Counted from the first letter of the stretch, positions 46,240 through 56,601 are shown. The stretch: DNA of 64,000 nt from Pseudoduganella albidiflava (GCF_004322755.1 NZ_CP036401.1:124001-188000); one strand, 5' to 3'. Notes: a model not told the origin generated them from the letters alone. Numbers and translations: made by a program.

Positions 46240-47547
46240 ATGCAGAGACCCCTTATCGCCGTACTGATCGCCAGCGCATTGACGCTTACCGGACAGGCAC
46301 AGGCGGCCGATCTTATCCAAGTCTACCAGCAGGCGCTGGCGAACGACGCCACGTACGCCGTCGCGCGCAATACGCTGACGGCTGGCCAGGAGCGGATCAC
46401 GCAGGGGCGTTCCCAGTTGTTGCCGGTGGTGGGATTGCAGGGAAATCATTCGCGCCAGTACGACACCGTGACGCCGCCGGGCGGCATCAAGCGCGATGCC
46501 GATTCGCACGTGAATCTCTACACGCTGTCGCTGTCGCAGCCGCTGTTCGACTATGGCGCCTGGCAGTCGTACGAGCAGAGCAAGCTGTCGCAGGCGGTCG
46601 CCGAAGTGCAGTTCGCCCAGGCGCAGCAGGACCTGATCCTGCGCGTGGCCCAGGCGTATTTCGACGTGCTGACCGCGCAGGACAACCTGGCTTCGACCCA
46701 GGCGCAGAAGTCCGCCACCACCGAGCAGCTGGCATCGGCCAAGCGCAACTTCGAGGTGGGCACGCAAACGATCACCGACACGCACGAAGCGCAGGCCGCG
46801 TATGACCTGGTGGTGGCACAGGAATTCGCCGCCATCAACGCGCTGGAAGTGGCGCGCTCCGCGCTGCAGCAGATCATCGGCACCGCGCCGGCAACCCTGT
46901 CGACACTGCGCGCCGGTGTGACGATCGCGCCGCCGCAGCCGGCCAATATCGAGCCATGGATCTCGGCCGCCGAGGCCGACAACTTCAACGTGGCGGCGCA
47001 GCGCCTGAATGTGGAAATCGCCAAGCGCGAGATTACGCGCAACCGCGCCGGCCACCTGCCGACCGTGGACTTGACGGCGAACGTGAACCGCAACAGCGCA
47101 CCCGTGCAGGGCGTCACCCGCGGCAATTCGGTGGGCGTGACGTGGACGGTGCCGATCTTCAACGGCTTTGCCGTCACCAGCAAGGTGCGCGAAACCATCG
47201 CGCTGGAAGAGCGCGCGCGGAACGACCTGGAAGCGAACCGGCGCGCCGCCGCGCAGAACGCACGGCAGGCTTTCCTGGGCGTGAACAGCGGCCTGGCGCA
47301 GGTGAGGGCGCTGCAGGCGGCGGAAGTATCGAGCCAGTCGGCGCTGGAATCGAACAAGCTGGGTTACCAGGTGGGCGTGCGGATCAATATCGACGTGCTG
47401 AATGCGCAGCGCCAGCTGTACTCCACCCAGCGCGACCTGTCGAAGGCGCGCTACGACACGATCATGAATGGCCTGCGGCTGAAGGCGGCGGCGGGCACGC
47501 TGAAGCCGGAAGATCTCGAACCGATCAACGCGTTGCTGGCGGGATGA
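46240..47547 (+). CDS. tolC: TolC-family outer membrane efflux protein
   Basis: 435 aa with a signal peptide (to about AQAA, residue 24). Two structural repeats of the TolC fold are visible: LIQVYQQALANDATYAVARN and EADNFNVAAQRLNVEIAKREI, with long coiled helices such as YEQSKLSQAVAEVQFAQAQQDL. It forms the trimeric outer-membrane tunnel of type I secretion and efflux systems. No inner-membrane partner is adjacent. The ribosome site is GCGGAGAATGTA. The 3' side runs into a dispersed repeat. Confidence 0.93.
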   Translation: MQRPLIAVLIASALTLTGQAQAADLIQVYQQALANDATYAVARNTLTAGQERITQGRSQLLPVVGLQGNHSRQYDTVTPPGGIKRDADSHVNLYTLSLSQPLFDYGAWQSYEQSKLSQAVAEVQFAQAQQDLILRVAQAYFDVLTAQDNLASTQAQKSATTEQLASAKRNFEVGTQTITDTHEAQAAYDLVVAQEFAAINALEVARSALQQIIGTAPATLSTLRAGVTIAPPQPANIEPWISAAEADNFNVAAQRLNVEIAKREITRNRAGHLPTVDLTANVNRNSAPVQGVTRGNSVGVTWTVPIFNGFAVTSKVRETIALEERARNDLEANRRAAAQNARQAFLGVNSGLAQVRALQAAEVSSQSALESNKLGYQVGVRINIDVLNAQRQLYSTQRDLSKARYDTIMNGLRLKAAAGTLKPEDLEPINALLAG

Positions 47548-47569
47548 TGGGGCGGTAACGGTTGGCAGG

Positions 47570-47742
47570 CGAACACCGGTGTCCGACATTAATGCCGCTA
47601 AGTTGAGCATTAACTGACACATGAAAGCCCATGCATGTACCCCAACGGCGAAGTGCTGGGGTCAGACCCGCCGGGTCTGACCCCGGAATTTGCCCTTGGG
47701 GTGGGCTTGACTTAACGGCGGCAGTATCAGACACCGGTTCTC
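47570..47742. repeat. Dispersed palindromic element, copy 2
   Basis: About 173 bp, same structure as the element at 26916: left end TTAATGCCGCTAAGTTGAG, right end CTTGACTTAACGGCGGCAG, central palindrome GGGGTCAGACCCG / CGGGTCTGACCCC at 47658-47684, and the internal strings ACCCCAACGGCGAAG and TTGGGGTGGGCTTG. Ends are more diverged than in copy 1. Confidence 0.9.
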
Positions 47743-47753
47743 CAGCGCCAACG

Positions 47754-47792
47754 AAAAAAAGCCGGCCAGTGCATTGCACGGCCGGCGTTTTT
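47754..47792. terminator. Bidirectional rho-independent terminator
   Basis: Stem GCCGGCC (47761-47767) with GGCCGGC (47780-47786), flanked by seven A residues on the left and a T run on the right. It serves gloA on the minus strand and could also stop plus-strand reading from tolC. Confidence 0.9.
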
Positions 47793-47810
47793 CATTGCGC
47801 GGGCAGGTTC

Positions 47811-48221
47811 CTAGCGCAGTCCGCCGCCTTCGGCATCGAAGGAGCGTTCGATCAGTTCGACCTTGTAGCCATCCGGGTCGGTGATGAACGCGATCACGGT
47901 GGTGCCGCCCTTCACGGGGCCCGGTTCGCGCGTCACGTTGCCGCCGCTGGCCTTCGCGGCATTGCAGGCTTCGACGATGTTCTCGGTGGAGATCGCGATA
48001 TGGCCATAGGCATTGCCCAGGTCATAGCTGTCGACGCCGTAGTTGTACGTCAGCTCCAGTTCCGCGTGGTCCGGGTTGTTGCCATAGCCGACGAAGGCCA
48101 GCGTGTACTTGTACTCGGGATTGTCGCTGGTGCGCAGCAGTTTCATGCCGAGCACCTTGGTGTAGAAATCGATGGAGCGCTGCAGGTCACCGACCCGCAG
48201 CATGGTGTGCAGGATGCGCAT
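47811..48221 (-). CDS. gloA: Lactoylglutathione lyase (glyoxalase I)
   Basis: 136 aa, one VOC domain pair as in bacterial GloA. Metal ligands are expected at H5 ([13 protein letters not shown]), E-x in [10 protein letters not shown] in YGHIAIST and E in YKVELIER. It isomerises the methylglyoxal-glutathione hemithioacetal. It has its own terminator. This is a housekeeping protein, distinct from the AT-rich VOC-fold proteins of the rhs array. Confidence 0.95.
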   Translation of the reverse strand: MRILHTMLRVGDLQRSIDFYTKVLGMKLLRTSDNPEYKYTLAFVGYGNNPDHAELELTYNYGVDSYDLGNAYGHIAISTENIVEACNAAKASGGNVTREPGPVKGGTTVIAFITDPDGYKVELIERSFDAEGGGLR

Positions 48222-48301
48222 GGTAAATCTCTCGTTTCGTGTGCGAAAAGCGCGATTGTAGGCGTTTTCCGCCGGGTTCGCTGAACACGCGCTACGCGTG
48301 T

Positions 48302-49285
48302 TCAGAACGACGGCAGCGTGTTGGCGCCTTCCTGCAACTGGTAGCTGCCGCCGCTGAAGGCATAGCGCGCGGTGCTGGCCAGCGAGCGTTTCCTGGCCGG
48401 TGCCGCGGTACCGGTTTGCGCCGGCGAGGCCTCGTCCGAGTCGCCCTCGACATCATTGGCTGGTTGCAGCGTTTCCTCGCCGGTGATGTCGAGCACGAGA
48501 TCGTCGTAGGGCGCATTCCGGGAGGCGCCGGAACCGGTGTCCATGCGCCATTTGGCTTCACCGGACCAGCATTCCGCTTCGCAGACTCCCTCGTTGTTCG
48601 ACATGGTCATCAGGCTGTCGCCGAGCAGGTTCTCCACCTTGTCGCTGGCGGGGTCATACAGCGCCAGCCACGTGCCCTGGTAGCCCTGGCCAAGCCAGTG
48701 CGTTTCGACGGCCAGTCCCGGCTTGCCGGGCCCCAGTGCAAGCCAGCGCACATCGGTGCCATGGCGGCCCTTTTCCGCGATGTTCTCGTGCTTGCGGACG
48801 ACGTGCCATGCGCCGTCCTGCTGGCGCAGCAGGTACAGGTGGATGGGGGCGCCTTCGACATCGCCCAGGAGTTCGTCGCCGGCGGGGCGCTGGAAACTGC
48901 CTTCGACCACGAGCGCCGTTTCGCCGGACGGCAGGAGCATGCTCGTGGTGGCGGTGAGGACCAGCGGCAGTTCGCCGTCCTGCACGTTCGCCACGGGGCC
49001 GCCCTCGATCGCATGGCCCTCGGCGGGCAGGTAGTCGTCACCGAAGATGGCGCGCATCAACGCCGCATGGGGATCGTTGCTGGCGACGGCGGCCACAGCT
49101 TGCGGCTGTGCCGGTTTCGGGACCGCCGCCACGCGTGGCGGCGCATCGTCCCGGGAGCAGCCGGGCAGGGTGGTGGCGGCAAGTGCCAGCAGCACGCAAT
49201 ACAGTACGGTCCTGGCTTTGCCTTTGCGGCAGCCCGTGCGGCGGGAGGAGCGTTTGCCAACCACTGCGGGCAACAACTTATACAT
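48302..49285 (-). CDS. Putative lipoprotein of unknown function
   Basis: 327 aa. A long basic N-terminal part precedes a hydrophobic stretch and a lipobox ([15 protein letters not shown]), so it is probably a lipoprotein. The mature protein contains a [21 protein letters not shown] and [22 protein letters not shown] region; I recognise no domain. ATG 49285 follows AGGAAGTC. It is 80 bases downstream of the sorbosone-dehydrogenase-like gene on the same strand. Confidence 0.7.
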   Translation of the reverse strand: MYKLLPAVVGKRSSRRTGCRKGKARTVLYCVLLALAATTLPGCSRDDAPPRVAAVPKPAQPQAVAAVASNDPHAALMRAIFGDDYLPAEGHAIEGGPVANVQDGELPLVLTATTSMLLPSGETALVVEGSFQRPAGDELLGDVEGAPIHLYLLRQQDGAWHVVRKHENIAEKGRHGTDVRWLALGPGKPGLAVETHWLGQGYQGTWLALYDPASDKVENLLGDSLMTMSNNEGVCEAECWSGEAKWRMDTGSGASRNAPYDDLVLDITGEETLQPANDVEGDSDEASPAQTGTAAPARKRSLASTARYAFSGGSYQLQEGANTLPSF

Positions 49286-49364
49286 GACTTCCTGCTTTAT
49301 AAAAAAGCAAGAATATAGCGCAAACAGCGGCAGCGAAACAGCCTGCCGCGACGCAGGGACCGGA

Positions 49365-50669
49365 TTACTTGGCGGCCGGCACCACGCGCCAGATGGTGTT
49401 GCCCACGTCGTCCGCGACCAGCAGCGCGCCATCCTTGGCCACCGCCACGCCGACCGGGCGGCCCTTGGCGCGTTCTTCCTTGCTGAGGAAGCCGGTGAGG
49501 ATATCCTGCGGCGGGCCGGACGGCTTGCCGTCCGCGAATGGTACGAACACCACCTTGTAGCCGCTATGCGGCTTGCGGTTCCACGAGCCGTGCTGGCCGA
49601 TGAAGGCGCCGCCGTGGTAGCTGGCCGGGAACAGCTTGCCTTCATAGAATTCCAGGCCCAGCGAAGCCGTATGGCCGCCCAGCGCGTAATCCGGCACGAT
49701 CGCCTTCGCCACGAGGTCCGGGCGCTGTTCCTTGACACGGGTGTCCACATGCTGGCCGAACCAGCTGTAGGGCCAGCCGTAGAAGCCGCCGTCCTGCACC
49801 GAGGTCAGGTAGTCCGGCACCAGGTCGTTGCCCAGTTCGTCGCGTTCGTTGACGACGGTCCACAGCGTTTTCGTCTTCGGTTCCCACGCCATGCCGTTCG
49901 GGTTGCGCAAGCCCGTGGCGAACAGGCGCGACTTGCCGGTGGCGCGCTCCAGCTGCCATATCGCGGCGCGGCCTTCTTCCTTGTCCATGCCGTTCTCGGC
50001 GACGTTCGAGTTCGAGCCCACCGTCATGTACAGGAACTTGCCATCCGGGCTGGCGGTGATGTTCTTCGTCCAGTGGTGGTTCAGCGGGCCGGCCGGCAGG
50101 CTCATCACCTTTGCGCCCGTCGCCGCGATCGCCGTCTTGCCTTCCTCGTAGGGGAAGCGCACCACGGCATCCGAGTTCGCCACATAGAAATCCTTGTCCA
50201 CCAGGACCATGCCGAACGGCGAGCTCAGGTTCTTCAGGAAGACGTGGCGCTGCTGCGCCGCGCCGTTCGCATCCACGCCGCGCAGCAGCGTGATGCGGTT
50301 GGCCGACGGCGTGACGGCACCGGCCTTCTTCTGCATGTGCTTCATGATCGCGCCCTTGACGCCCTTGCTGTCCTCGGGCTTCGGCGGCGCATTGGTCTCG
50401 GCCACCAGCACATCGCCGTTGGGCAGCACGTAGAGCCAGCGCGGATGGTCCAGGTTGCGCGCGTAGGCCGTGACCGTGAAGCCGGCCGCGGGGACCGGTT
50501 TTTCGTTTTCCCGCCACACATCGGTGGGCGCCACGTTCACGGTCGGGATCAGCGATTTTTCCGGTGCCGGCAACTGGGGATTGGGGCCCCAGCCGGCCGG
50601 GTATTGGGCGTTCTGGGCCAGCGCGGCACCGCTGGCCAGCAAGGCGCCAAGGACGAGGATCGGTTTCAT
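49365..50669 (-). CDS. PQQ-type sugar/sorbosone dehydrogenase family protein
   Basis: 434 aa with signal peptide (ASGAALA). Beta-propeller motifs of the sorbosone dehydrogenase group: [66 protein letters not shown] and [19 protein letters not shown]. Members oxidise sugars or aldoses in the periplasm with PQQ; the substrate here is not deducible. No PQQ synthesis gene lies nearby. Confidence 0.82.
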   Translation of the reverse strand: MKPILVLGALLASGAALAQNAQYPAGWGPNPQLPAPEKSLIPTVNVAPTDVWRENEKPVPAAGFTVTAYARNLDHPRWLYVLPNGDVLVAETNAPPKPEDSKGVKGAIMKHMQKKAGAVTPSANRITLLRGVDANGAAQQRHVFLKNLSSPFGMVLVDKDFYVANSDAVVRFPYEEGKTAIAATGAKVMSLPAGPLNHHWTKNITASPDGKFLYMTVGSNSNVAENGMDKEEGRAAIWQLERATGKSRLFATGLRNPNGMAWEPKTKTLWTVVNERDELGNDLVPDYLTSVQDGGFYGWPYSWFGQHVDTRVKEQRPDLVAKAIVPDYALGGHTASLGLEFYEGKLFPASYHGGAFIGQHGSWNRKPHSGYKVVFVPFADGKPSGPPQDILTGFLSKEERAKGRPVGVAVAKDGALLVADDVGNTIWRVVPAAK

Positions 50670-50717
50670 GACGTGTTATCGCTTGTGGACGGTTGTGGGT
50701 TGAATCAGCCTGGCCCG

Positions 50718-50799
50718 CTCAATCGCGCTGGCCCGGCCGCCTGGTCAGTGGTTCGTGCTCAGTGGTTCGTGCTTCGTGCTTCCTGCTCAGTACTTCCGC
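50718..50799. repeat. 7/14-bp degenerate tandem array
   Basis: CAGTGGTTCGTGCT occurs twice in tandem and is followed by TCGTGCT, TCCTGCT and CAGTACTTCCGCT; the flanks carry two copies of CTCAATCGCGCT (50717 and 50799 sides). It fills the gap between the dehydrogenase start and the next minus-strand gene end. Confidence 0.8.
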
Positions 50800-51078
50800 T
50801 CAATCGCGCTTGATCACCGGCAGCGGGTCCGCTTCGGCCGATTCGCCGGCCGGGGCCGGTTTCTGGATGCCGGCGTCGCGCCCGTACTCGTCGGTGTCGA
50901 CCAGGCCGGCGTCGATGTCGCGCCCGGCCTGCTCGATGCGCGTGCGTTCCTTCTGGTGCTGCACCCCCTCGGGCGACTGGTCGCGCTCGTGCGGCAGGCG
51001 CTTGCCGGCATCATCTTCGATGTGCACGTTGGTGTTGACCTGGCGGTCCTTCGTATTCGGTTCCCTCGAGTCGTTCAT
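50800..51078 (-). CDS. Small hydrophilic protein of unknown function
   Basis: 92 aa from ATG 51078 (GGAG nine bases before); an upstream ATG adds MENGI. Very charged and probably disordered (SREPNTKDRQVNTNVHIEDDAGKRLPHERDQSPEG). No recognised family. Codon use looks normal for the genome. Could be a stress-related hydrophilin, which is a guess. Confidence 0.5.
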   Translation of the reverse strand: MNDSREPNTKDRQVNTNVHIEDDAGKRLPHERDQSPEGVQHQKERTRIEQAGRDIDAGLVDTDEYGRDAGIQKPAPAGESAEADPLPVIKRD

Positions 51079-51212
51079 GATGCCATTCTCCAATTTCTTA
51101 ACTGAATCTCATCTTATCGGTTACCTTCGATCACGGTCGCCCGCTTGGACTGTTGCAGGAATGCCATTGCCGTAGTGCATATCCGGTGCAATTCCGGCAT
51201 GGAATCGTTAGC

Positions 51213-52151
51213 ATGGAGGGCTGGATCGCCACCGAAAGCCATCGTTTGAAACCTGTTCCGAACCACGCACCCGATCACCATGCGGTGCCCGCCGACTGCC
51301 GCAACTGCGGCGCCGCCGTGTCCGGCAATTACTGCGCCCACTGCGGGCAGGAAACGCGGCTGCACATGCCGAGCCTTGCCGAGTTCGCCCACGAATTCAT
51401 CACCCATTACGTGGCGCTGGAAGGCAAGCTGTGGGGTACTTTCACGCGGCTGCTGTTCCGGCCGGGCGCGCTGACGAACGAATACCTGTCAGGCCGGCGC
51501 CGGCGCTACGTGGAACCGCTGCGGGTCTACCTGACGCTGTCGATCCTGTTCTTCGCACTGGTCAAGTTCTCGGGCGTAAACATCTACAGTGAAACGGAGC
51601 CTTCGGCACCGGCCGCGGCCACCGCCGGCGCCGGGCAGGGCAAGGCGGCGCAAACGGAGGACGAGGACGGGCGGATCCGGCTGGGCGACGCGCTAGGGCC
51701 GGACGTGGAACGCTGGGCGCCCGCCGTGCGGCGCACGGTCGACCGCTTCGATTCGCTCGGCCCGCAGGACAAGGCGCGCGTGCTGAAGGATGGCTTCTTC
51801 CGTTACGCGCCGTATGCGATGTTCTTCCTGATGCCGGTGTTCGCGCTGTACCTGAAGGGGCTGTACCTGGGCACCGGCCGGCGTTATGGCGAACACCTGC
51901 TGTTCGCGCTGCATGCCAACGCGTTTGCCTTTGCGGTATTTTCCATCTTCCTGCTGATGCCGGACGGGTTCATCAAGTTCATGCTGTTCTGCTGGCTGAT
52001 CGGCTACCTGCCGTGGGCCATGCAGCGCGTCTACCGCAAGGGCCTGTTCGGCACCGCGTGGCGCTGGGCGGTGCTGATGGCGCTGCACCTGCTGTCGGTG
52101 GTGGTGGCGATCGTGGCAGCGGCGTTCCTCGGCGTGGCCATGGCGCCCTGA
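51213..52151 (+). CDS. DUF3667 family membrane protein
   Basis: 312 aa. N-terminal zinc ribbon CRNCGAAVSGNYCAHCGQ, the family segment ALEGKLWGTFTRLLFRPGALTNEYLSGRRRRYVEPLRVYLTLS with a following membrane segment, and several hydrophobic segments at the C-terminal half. The start ATG 51213 has no clear ribosome site; a TTG at 51153 is an alternative. Function unknown. Confidence 0.85.
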   Translation: MEGWIATESHRLKPVPNHAPDHHAVPADCRNCGAAVSGNYCAHCGQETRLHMPSLAEFAHEFITHYVALEGKLWGTFTRLLFRPGALTNEYLSGRRRRYVEPLRVYLTLSILFFALVKFSGVNIYSETEPSAPAAATAGAGQGKAAQTEDEDGRIRLGDALGPDVERWAPAVRRTVDRFDSLGPQDKARVLKDGFFRYAPYAMFFLMPVFALYLKGLYLGTGRRYGEHLLFALHANAFAFAVFSIFLLMPDGFIKFMLFCWLIGYLPWAMQRVYRKGLFGTAWRWAVLMALHLLSVVVAIVAAAFLGVAMAP

Positions 52152-52501
52152 TCTTGCACAAGTGATCAGCGCAGCTTATACTGGTTAAACGTACAGTAAT
52201 CGTGAGCGTACTTTGTTTGCGGAGAGATGGTGAAACGATCAAGCAAACGATCGTAAAAACAATCGCACTTGGTTGCATACACGTGGCTTGCATGGCGAAA
52301 CGGCATTGAAATGGGTTACCCTTCGCCGTGCCGCGCGGTTTGCTTCTGTGAGGTATCTTGTGACGCGTCTGCGATGTGTCCTGTGATGTGTCCTGTGACG
52401 CTTGCAGTGATGCTCCGCTGATGCTTTCACTGATGCTTCCACTGATGCAATCCGCGGGTGCATGAACCTGGCCCACCGTCTGCCCCATCGAAGAGCTCCT
52501 T
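52152..52501. other. Intergenic region with a 12-bp tandem array
   Basis: No gene is supported. From 52372 to 52448 a 11-12-bp unit (GATGTGTCCTGT, GACGCTTGCAGT, GATGCTTTCACT, GATGCTTCCACT) repeats about seven times. The nadK promoter must lie within or just after it; no clear -10/-35 pair was found. Confidence 0.75.
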
Positions 52502-53401
52502 ATGCCCGCCACCCCTGCCATGTACAACACGATCGCGCTGGTCGTCCGGCCCAACACGGCCGGCATCGAAGATTCCGTGCGCGATGTCCTCGCTTTCCTG
52601 CGCGACGGCGGCTTCAGTGTCGTGTTTGAAACGGATACGGCCGCCCACCTGAACATGCCCGAGATCCCCGCGATGAGCGCGCAGGGCATCGGCGAAAAAT
52701 GCGATTGCGCGATCGTGATGGGCGGCGATGGCACCATGCTGGGCATCGCCCGCCAGCTGGCGCCGTTCGAGGTGCCGCTGATCGGCATCAACCAGGGCCG
52801 GCTCGGCTTCATGACCGATATCCCGCTGGAAGGCATGCTGCCCGTGCTGGGCCGCATCCTGGCCGGCACGCACAAGGCCGAGCGCCGCACCCTGCTGGAA
52901 GGGCGCGTGCTGCGCGATGGCAAGGCGATCCACGTCGGCCTGGCCGTCAACGACGTGGTGGTGGCGCGCGGCGCCGGTTCCGGCATGGTGGAATTGCGCG
53001 TCGATGTCGACGATCACTTCATGTACAACCAGCGTTCGGACGGCCTGATCGTTTCCACCCCCACCGGCTCCACCGCCTACGCGCTGTCGGCCGGCGGGCC
53101 GCTGCTGCACCCCACGCTGGGCGGCATCGTGCTGGTGCCGATCGCGCCGCACGCGCTGTCGAACCGCCCGATCGTGCTGCCCGATTCCAGCGAGATCGTC
53201 ATCGAGATCAACCGCGGGCGCGACATCACCGTGAACTTCGACATGCAGACGTTCGCCAGCCTGATGCCGCAAGACCGCATCCACATCCGCCGTTCGCCGC
53301 ACGCGATCACCTTCCTGCATCCGGAAGGCTGGAGCTACTACAACACGCTGCGCGAAAAACTGCACTGGAACGAGTACCCGTCCACGGACGGAAAAATCTA
53401 A
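52502..53401 (+). CDS. nadK: NAD kinase
   Basis: 299 aa. [11 protein letters not shown] (ATP/NAD site with catalytic Asp), [35 protein letters not shown] and the [15 protein letters not shown] stretch are diagnostic. It makes NADP from NAD and ATP. It precedes recN by 23 bases, the usual order. Unlike in several beta-proteobacteria, hrcA is not upstream. Confidence 0.96.
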   Translation: MPATPAMYNTIALVVRPNTAGIEDSVRDVLAFLRDGGFSVVFETDTAAHLNMPEIPAMSAQGIGEKCDCAIVMGGDGTMLGIARQLAPFEVPLIGINQGRLGFMTDIPLEGMLPVLGRILAGTHKAERRTLLEGRVLRDGKAIHVGLAVNDVVVARGAGSGMVELRVDVDDHFMYNQRSDGLIVSTPTGSTAYALSAGGPLLHPTLGGIVLVPIAPHALSNRPIVLPDSSEIVIEINRGRDITVNFDMQTFASLMPQDRIHIRRSPHAITFLHPEGWSYYNTLREKLHWNEYPSTDGKI

Positions 53402-53424
53402 CAAGAAGGCCTTCTGCGAGACCT

Positions 53425-55071
53425 ATGCTGCGTACATTGTCCATCCGCGATTTCGTCATTGTCGATTCCATCGAACTGGAATTTTCCGCCGGCTTCACGG
53501 TGTTCACGGGCGAAACAGGCGCCGGCAAGTCGATCCTGATCGATGCGCTCACCCTCGCGCTGGGCGGGCGGGGCGATGCGAGCGTGGTGCGCGAAGGCGC
53601 GGCCAAGGCCGACATCACGGCCGATTTCGCCATCACCGACGCGGCGCGGCAATGGCTGGAAGCGAACGAGTGCGCCTCCGAGGATGGCGGCGCGCTGCTG
53701 CGCCGCGTGATCGACAACGCCGGCCGCTCGAAGGCCTACATCAACGGCATCGCCGCCACGGCGGCCCAGCTGCGCGAGCTGGGCGACCTGCTGGTGGATA
53801 TCCACGGCCAGCATGCCCACCAGTCGCTGCTCAAGACGGATGCGCAGCGCGAACTGCTCGACAGCCAGGCCAGCGCGAACGGCAAGGAAGTGGCCACCGC
53901 CTACAAGGCCTGGCGCGCGCTGGCCAAGCAGCTGGAGGAATTCGAAACCAACGCCGCCAATGTCCTGCTCGAACGCGAGCGGCTGGAATGGCAGGTCGGC
54001 GAACTGGACAAGCTGGCGCCGAAGCCGGGCGAATGGGCCGAGATCGGCAACGAGCACAGCCGGCTGTCGCACGCGGCCAGCCTGCTCGAAGGCGCGCAGG
54101 AAGCGCTCGCCGCCATTTCCGAGTCGGACGAGCAGCCGATCGTGTCGCAACTGTCGTCGCTGAACCAGAAGCTGGCCAAGCTGGTGTCCGTGGATGCCGA
54201 AATGCAGCCCATCGTCGACCTGATCGAATCGGCCCGCATCCAGCTGCAGGAATCGGCCTATGCGCTGAACACCTACCTCGACAAGGTGGAGCTGGACCCG
54301 GATCGCCTGCGCGAAGTGGATGCAAGGATGGAAGCGCTGCATTCGTCGGCCCGCAAGTTCCGCGTCGACCCCGACGACCTGCCGGCCGAACACGCCCGCC
54401 TGGCTGCGCAGCTGAACCAGCTGGCCGATGCCACCGACATCGAAGGCTTGCGCAAGCAGGAAGCAAAGCTGAAGGAAGACTACCTGGCGGTGGCCCGCAA
54501 GCTGTCCGCCACGCGCGCCGCCGCGGCGCGGGCCTTGAGCGATGCGGTCACCCGGGCGATGCAGGACCTGAACATGACAGGCGGACGCTTCGAAGTGGCA
54601 CTGCATCCATGCGAACCGTCGGCCAAGGGCCTCGAACAGGTGGAGTTCCTGGTGGCCGGCCACGCCGGCGTGGCGCCGCGCCCGCTGGCCAAGGTGGCGT
54701 CCGGCGGCGAACTGGCGCGTATCTCGCTCGCCATTTCCGTCATCACATCGAACGCCACCACCGTGCCCACGCTGATCTTCGACGAGGTCGACAGCGGCAT
54801 CGGCGGCGGTGTCGCCGAAGTGGTGGGCCGGCTGCTGAAGCGCCTGGGCCAGGAGCGGCAGGTACTGTGCGTGACCCACCTGCCGCAGGTGGCCAGCCAG
54901 GGCAACAGCCACTTCCAGGTGGCGAAAAGCACGCTGGCCAACGGCAAGACCGCCTCGCGCATCGAAGTGCTCGATGCCAAGGCCCGCGTCGAGGAAGTCG
55001 CCCGCATGCTGGGCGGCCTGGAAATCACCGCCACCACCCGCAAGCACGCCCGCGAGTTGCTGGCTTCCTGA
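53425..55071 (+). CDS. recN: DNA repair protein RecN
   Basis: 548 aa from ATG 53425; the frame extends upstream but only as a shadow of nadK. SMC-like: Walker A FTGETGAGKSILIDALTLAL, long coiled-coil middle, signature KVASGGELARISLAIS and Walker B TLIFDEVDSGIGGGVAEVVG, with CVTHLPQVASQGNSHFQV. It acts in double-strand break repair. No LexA box was seen directly upstream. Confidence 0.96.
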   Translation: MLRTLSIRDFVIVDSIELEFSAGFTVFTGETGAGKSILIDALTLALGGRGDASVVREGAAKADITADFAITDAARQWLEANECASEDGGALLRRVIDNAGRSKAYINGIAATAAQLRELGDLLVDIHGQHAHQSLLKTDAQRELLDSQASANGKEVATAYKAWRALAKQLEEFETNAANVLLERERLEWQVGELDKLAPKPGEWAEIGNEHSRLSHAASLLEGAQEALAAISESDEQPIVSQLSSLNQKLAKLVSVDAEMQPIVDLIESARIQLQESAYALNTYLDKVELDPDRLREVDARMEALHSSARKFRVDPDDLPAEHARLAAQLNQLADATDIEGLRKQEAKLKEDYLAVARKLSATRAAAARALSDAVTRAMQDLNMTGGRFEVALHPCEPSAKGLEQVEFLVAGHAGVAPRPLAKVASGGELARISLAISVITSNATTVPTLIFDEVDSGIGGGVAEVVGRLLKRLGQERQVLCVTHLPQVASQGNSHFQVAKSTLANGKTASRIEVLDAKARVEEVARMLGGLEITATTRKHARELLAS

Positions 55072-55219
55072 TCGTTTCGGCCGCGGCCGCCCGGCCGGTG
55101 TCCACCAAGGTGCCGTTCTTTTTTCGGGCGCGAGCCCGGCAGTATCGGCACGCGGCCGGCAGCGGCGGCGCGGCGGGCCGCATATAATCGGGGTCTACCC
55201 TGATTGATAGAACGATTCC

Positions 55220-56329
55220 ATGGCTTTCGCGAAAGAACCTCCCCACCAGCACGGTACCGTCAGCGGCAGCGCGGTCGTGCTGGTCAACCTCGGCACGCCC
55301 GATGCGCCCACGCGGGGCGCGGTGCGCCGTTACCTGAAGCAGTTTTTATCCGATCCGCGCGTGGTCGAGATTCCCAGGGCGCTGTGGTGGTTCATCCTGC
55401 ACGGCGTGATCCTGCCGTTCCGTTCCGGCCAGTCGGCCAAGAAATACGCGTCGATCTGGACGGAAGACGGCTCGCCGCTGCGCATCCACACGCAAAACCA
55501 GGCGATGCTGCTGCACGAGGCGCTGCAGGCCCGCGGGCACCAGGACGTGACGGTGGCGATGGCGATGCGTTATGGCACGCCGGCGCTGCCGGACGTGCTG
55601 GCCCGGCTGAAGGCCGATGGCTGCGACCGTATCGTGGTGCTGCCCGCCTACCCGCAATATTCCGGCACCACCACCGGTTCGATCTGGGATGCCGTGTTCA
55701 AGCACTACCGGAAGATCCGCAATATTCCCGAACTGCGGCTGGTGAAGAACTACCACGACCACGAAGCCTATATCGAGGCGCTGCGCCAGAACGTGCTGTC
55801 GCACTGGGAACACCATGGCCGGGCGAAAAAGCTGGTGATGAGTTTCCACGGCGTGCCCAAGCGCACGCTGATGCTGGGCGATCCGTACCACTGCGAATGC
55901 CACAAGACGGCGCGCCTGCTGGCCGCCGCGCTGAAATTGCGCGAAGACGACTACATCGTCACCTTCCAGTCCCGCTTCGGCAAGGCCGAATGGCTGCAGC
56001 CATACACCGCGCCAACCGTGCAGAAACTGGCCCGCGAAGGGGTGCGCAGCATCGACGTGATCTGCCCCGGCTTCACCAGCGACTGCCTTGAGACCCTGGA
56101 AGAAATCGCCATGGAAGTGCGCCATGACTTCCTTAGCGCCGGCGGCAAGGAATTCCACTACATCCCCTGCCTGAACGAAAGCCCGGCCTGGATCGCCGCA
56201 CTGGCCCAGGTCGCCGAGCAGCACATGATCGGCTGGCCGGCCATGGTGTCGCCATCGCAGCGCGCCATGCGCCAGCACGATGCCGCCATCGGCCGCGACC
56301 GCGCCATCGCTCTGGGCGCCAGCGAATAA
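55220..56329 (+). CDS. hemH: Ferrochelatase
   Basis: 369 aa, at the longer end for the family. VLVNLGTPDAPTRGAVRRYLKQFLSDPRVVEIP, YPQYSGTTTGSIWD, the active-site SFHGVPKRTL and EAYIEALRQN are diagnostic. It inserts Fe2+ into protoporphyrin IX. TATAAT at 55183-55188 suggests its own promoter. A C-terminal extension after the catalytic core ends ALGASE. Confidence 0.95.
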   Translation: MAFAKEPPHQHGTVSGSAVVLVNLGTPDAPTRGAVRRYLKQFLSDPRVVEIPRALWWFILHGVILPFRSGQSAKKYASIWTEDGSPLRIHTQNQAMLLHEALQARGHQDVTVAMAMRYGTPALPDVLARLKADGCDRIVVLPAYPQYSGTTTGSIWDAVFKHYRKIRNIPELRLVKNYHDHEAYIEALRQNVLSHWEHHGRAKKLVMSFHGVPKRTLMLGDPYHCECHKTARLLAAALKLREDDYIVTFQSRFGKAEWLQPYTAPTVQKLAREGVRSIDVICPGFTSDCLETLEEIAMEVRHDFLSAGGKEFHYIPCLNESPAWIAALAQVAEQHMIGWPAMVSPSQRAMRQHDAAIGRDRAIALGASE

Positions 56330-56390
56330 ATCTTCACGCGACGGTCCTTCATCAGCTGCAATCGCGCAACATTGCCGCTCCCGCACGTTG

Positions 56391-56417
56391 TTAGCACTTG
56401 CGGGCGAGGAGTGCCAG
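56391..56417. promoter_or_regulatory. CIRCE-like HrcA operator before grpE
   Basis: TTAGCACTT, nine bases, GAGTGCCAG; consensus is TTAGCACTC-N9-GAGTGCTAA. It differs at one base in the left and two in the right half. HrcA itself is not encoded in the window. Confidence 0.78.
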
Positions 56418-56439
56418 CCTGTTAAAATAACAGGCTGGC
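56413..56439. promoter_or_regulatory. Perfect 12-bp-stem palindrome overlapping the CIRCE-like site
   Basis: GCCAGCCTGTTA, AAA, TAACAGGCTGGC. It overlaps the right half of the CIRCE-like site and lies after hemH. There is no T run, so it is not a simple terminator; it could be a further operator or an mRNA hairpin. Confidence 0.65.
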
Positions 56440-56518
56440 CGGCTTTGTCCGGCCATGATTTGCCGGCTTCTTGTCAAGCGCTGTCCGAACAGTGCCGCGC
56501 GCCCGGTGCAGAATTCCC

Positions 56519-56548
56519 CTTGAAATGACATGGGAATAGCCCCAGATT
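56519..56548 (+). promoter_or_regulatory. Sigma-32-type heat-shock promoter of grpE
   Basis: CTTGAAA (56519-56525), 14 bases, CCCCAGATT (56540-56548); consensus CTTGAAA-N11/16-CCCCATNT. Confidence 0.75.
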
Positions 56549-56601
56549 CGGCCAGTGCAGCAAGAGCAATGTCAAACAAACACGATTTCAGGAGTCAAAC
56601 G

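Noticed and set aside
56413..56439. Simple terminator of hemH
   Set aside because: The stem is perfect but is not followed by a T run and overlaps the CIRCE-like operator, so a regulatory role is at least as likely.
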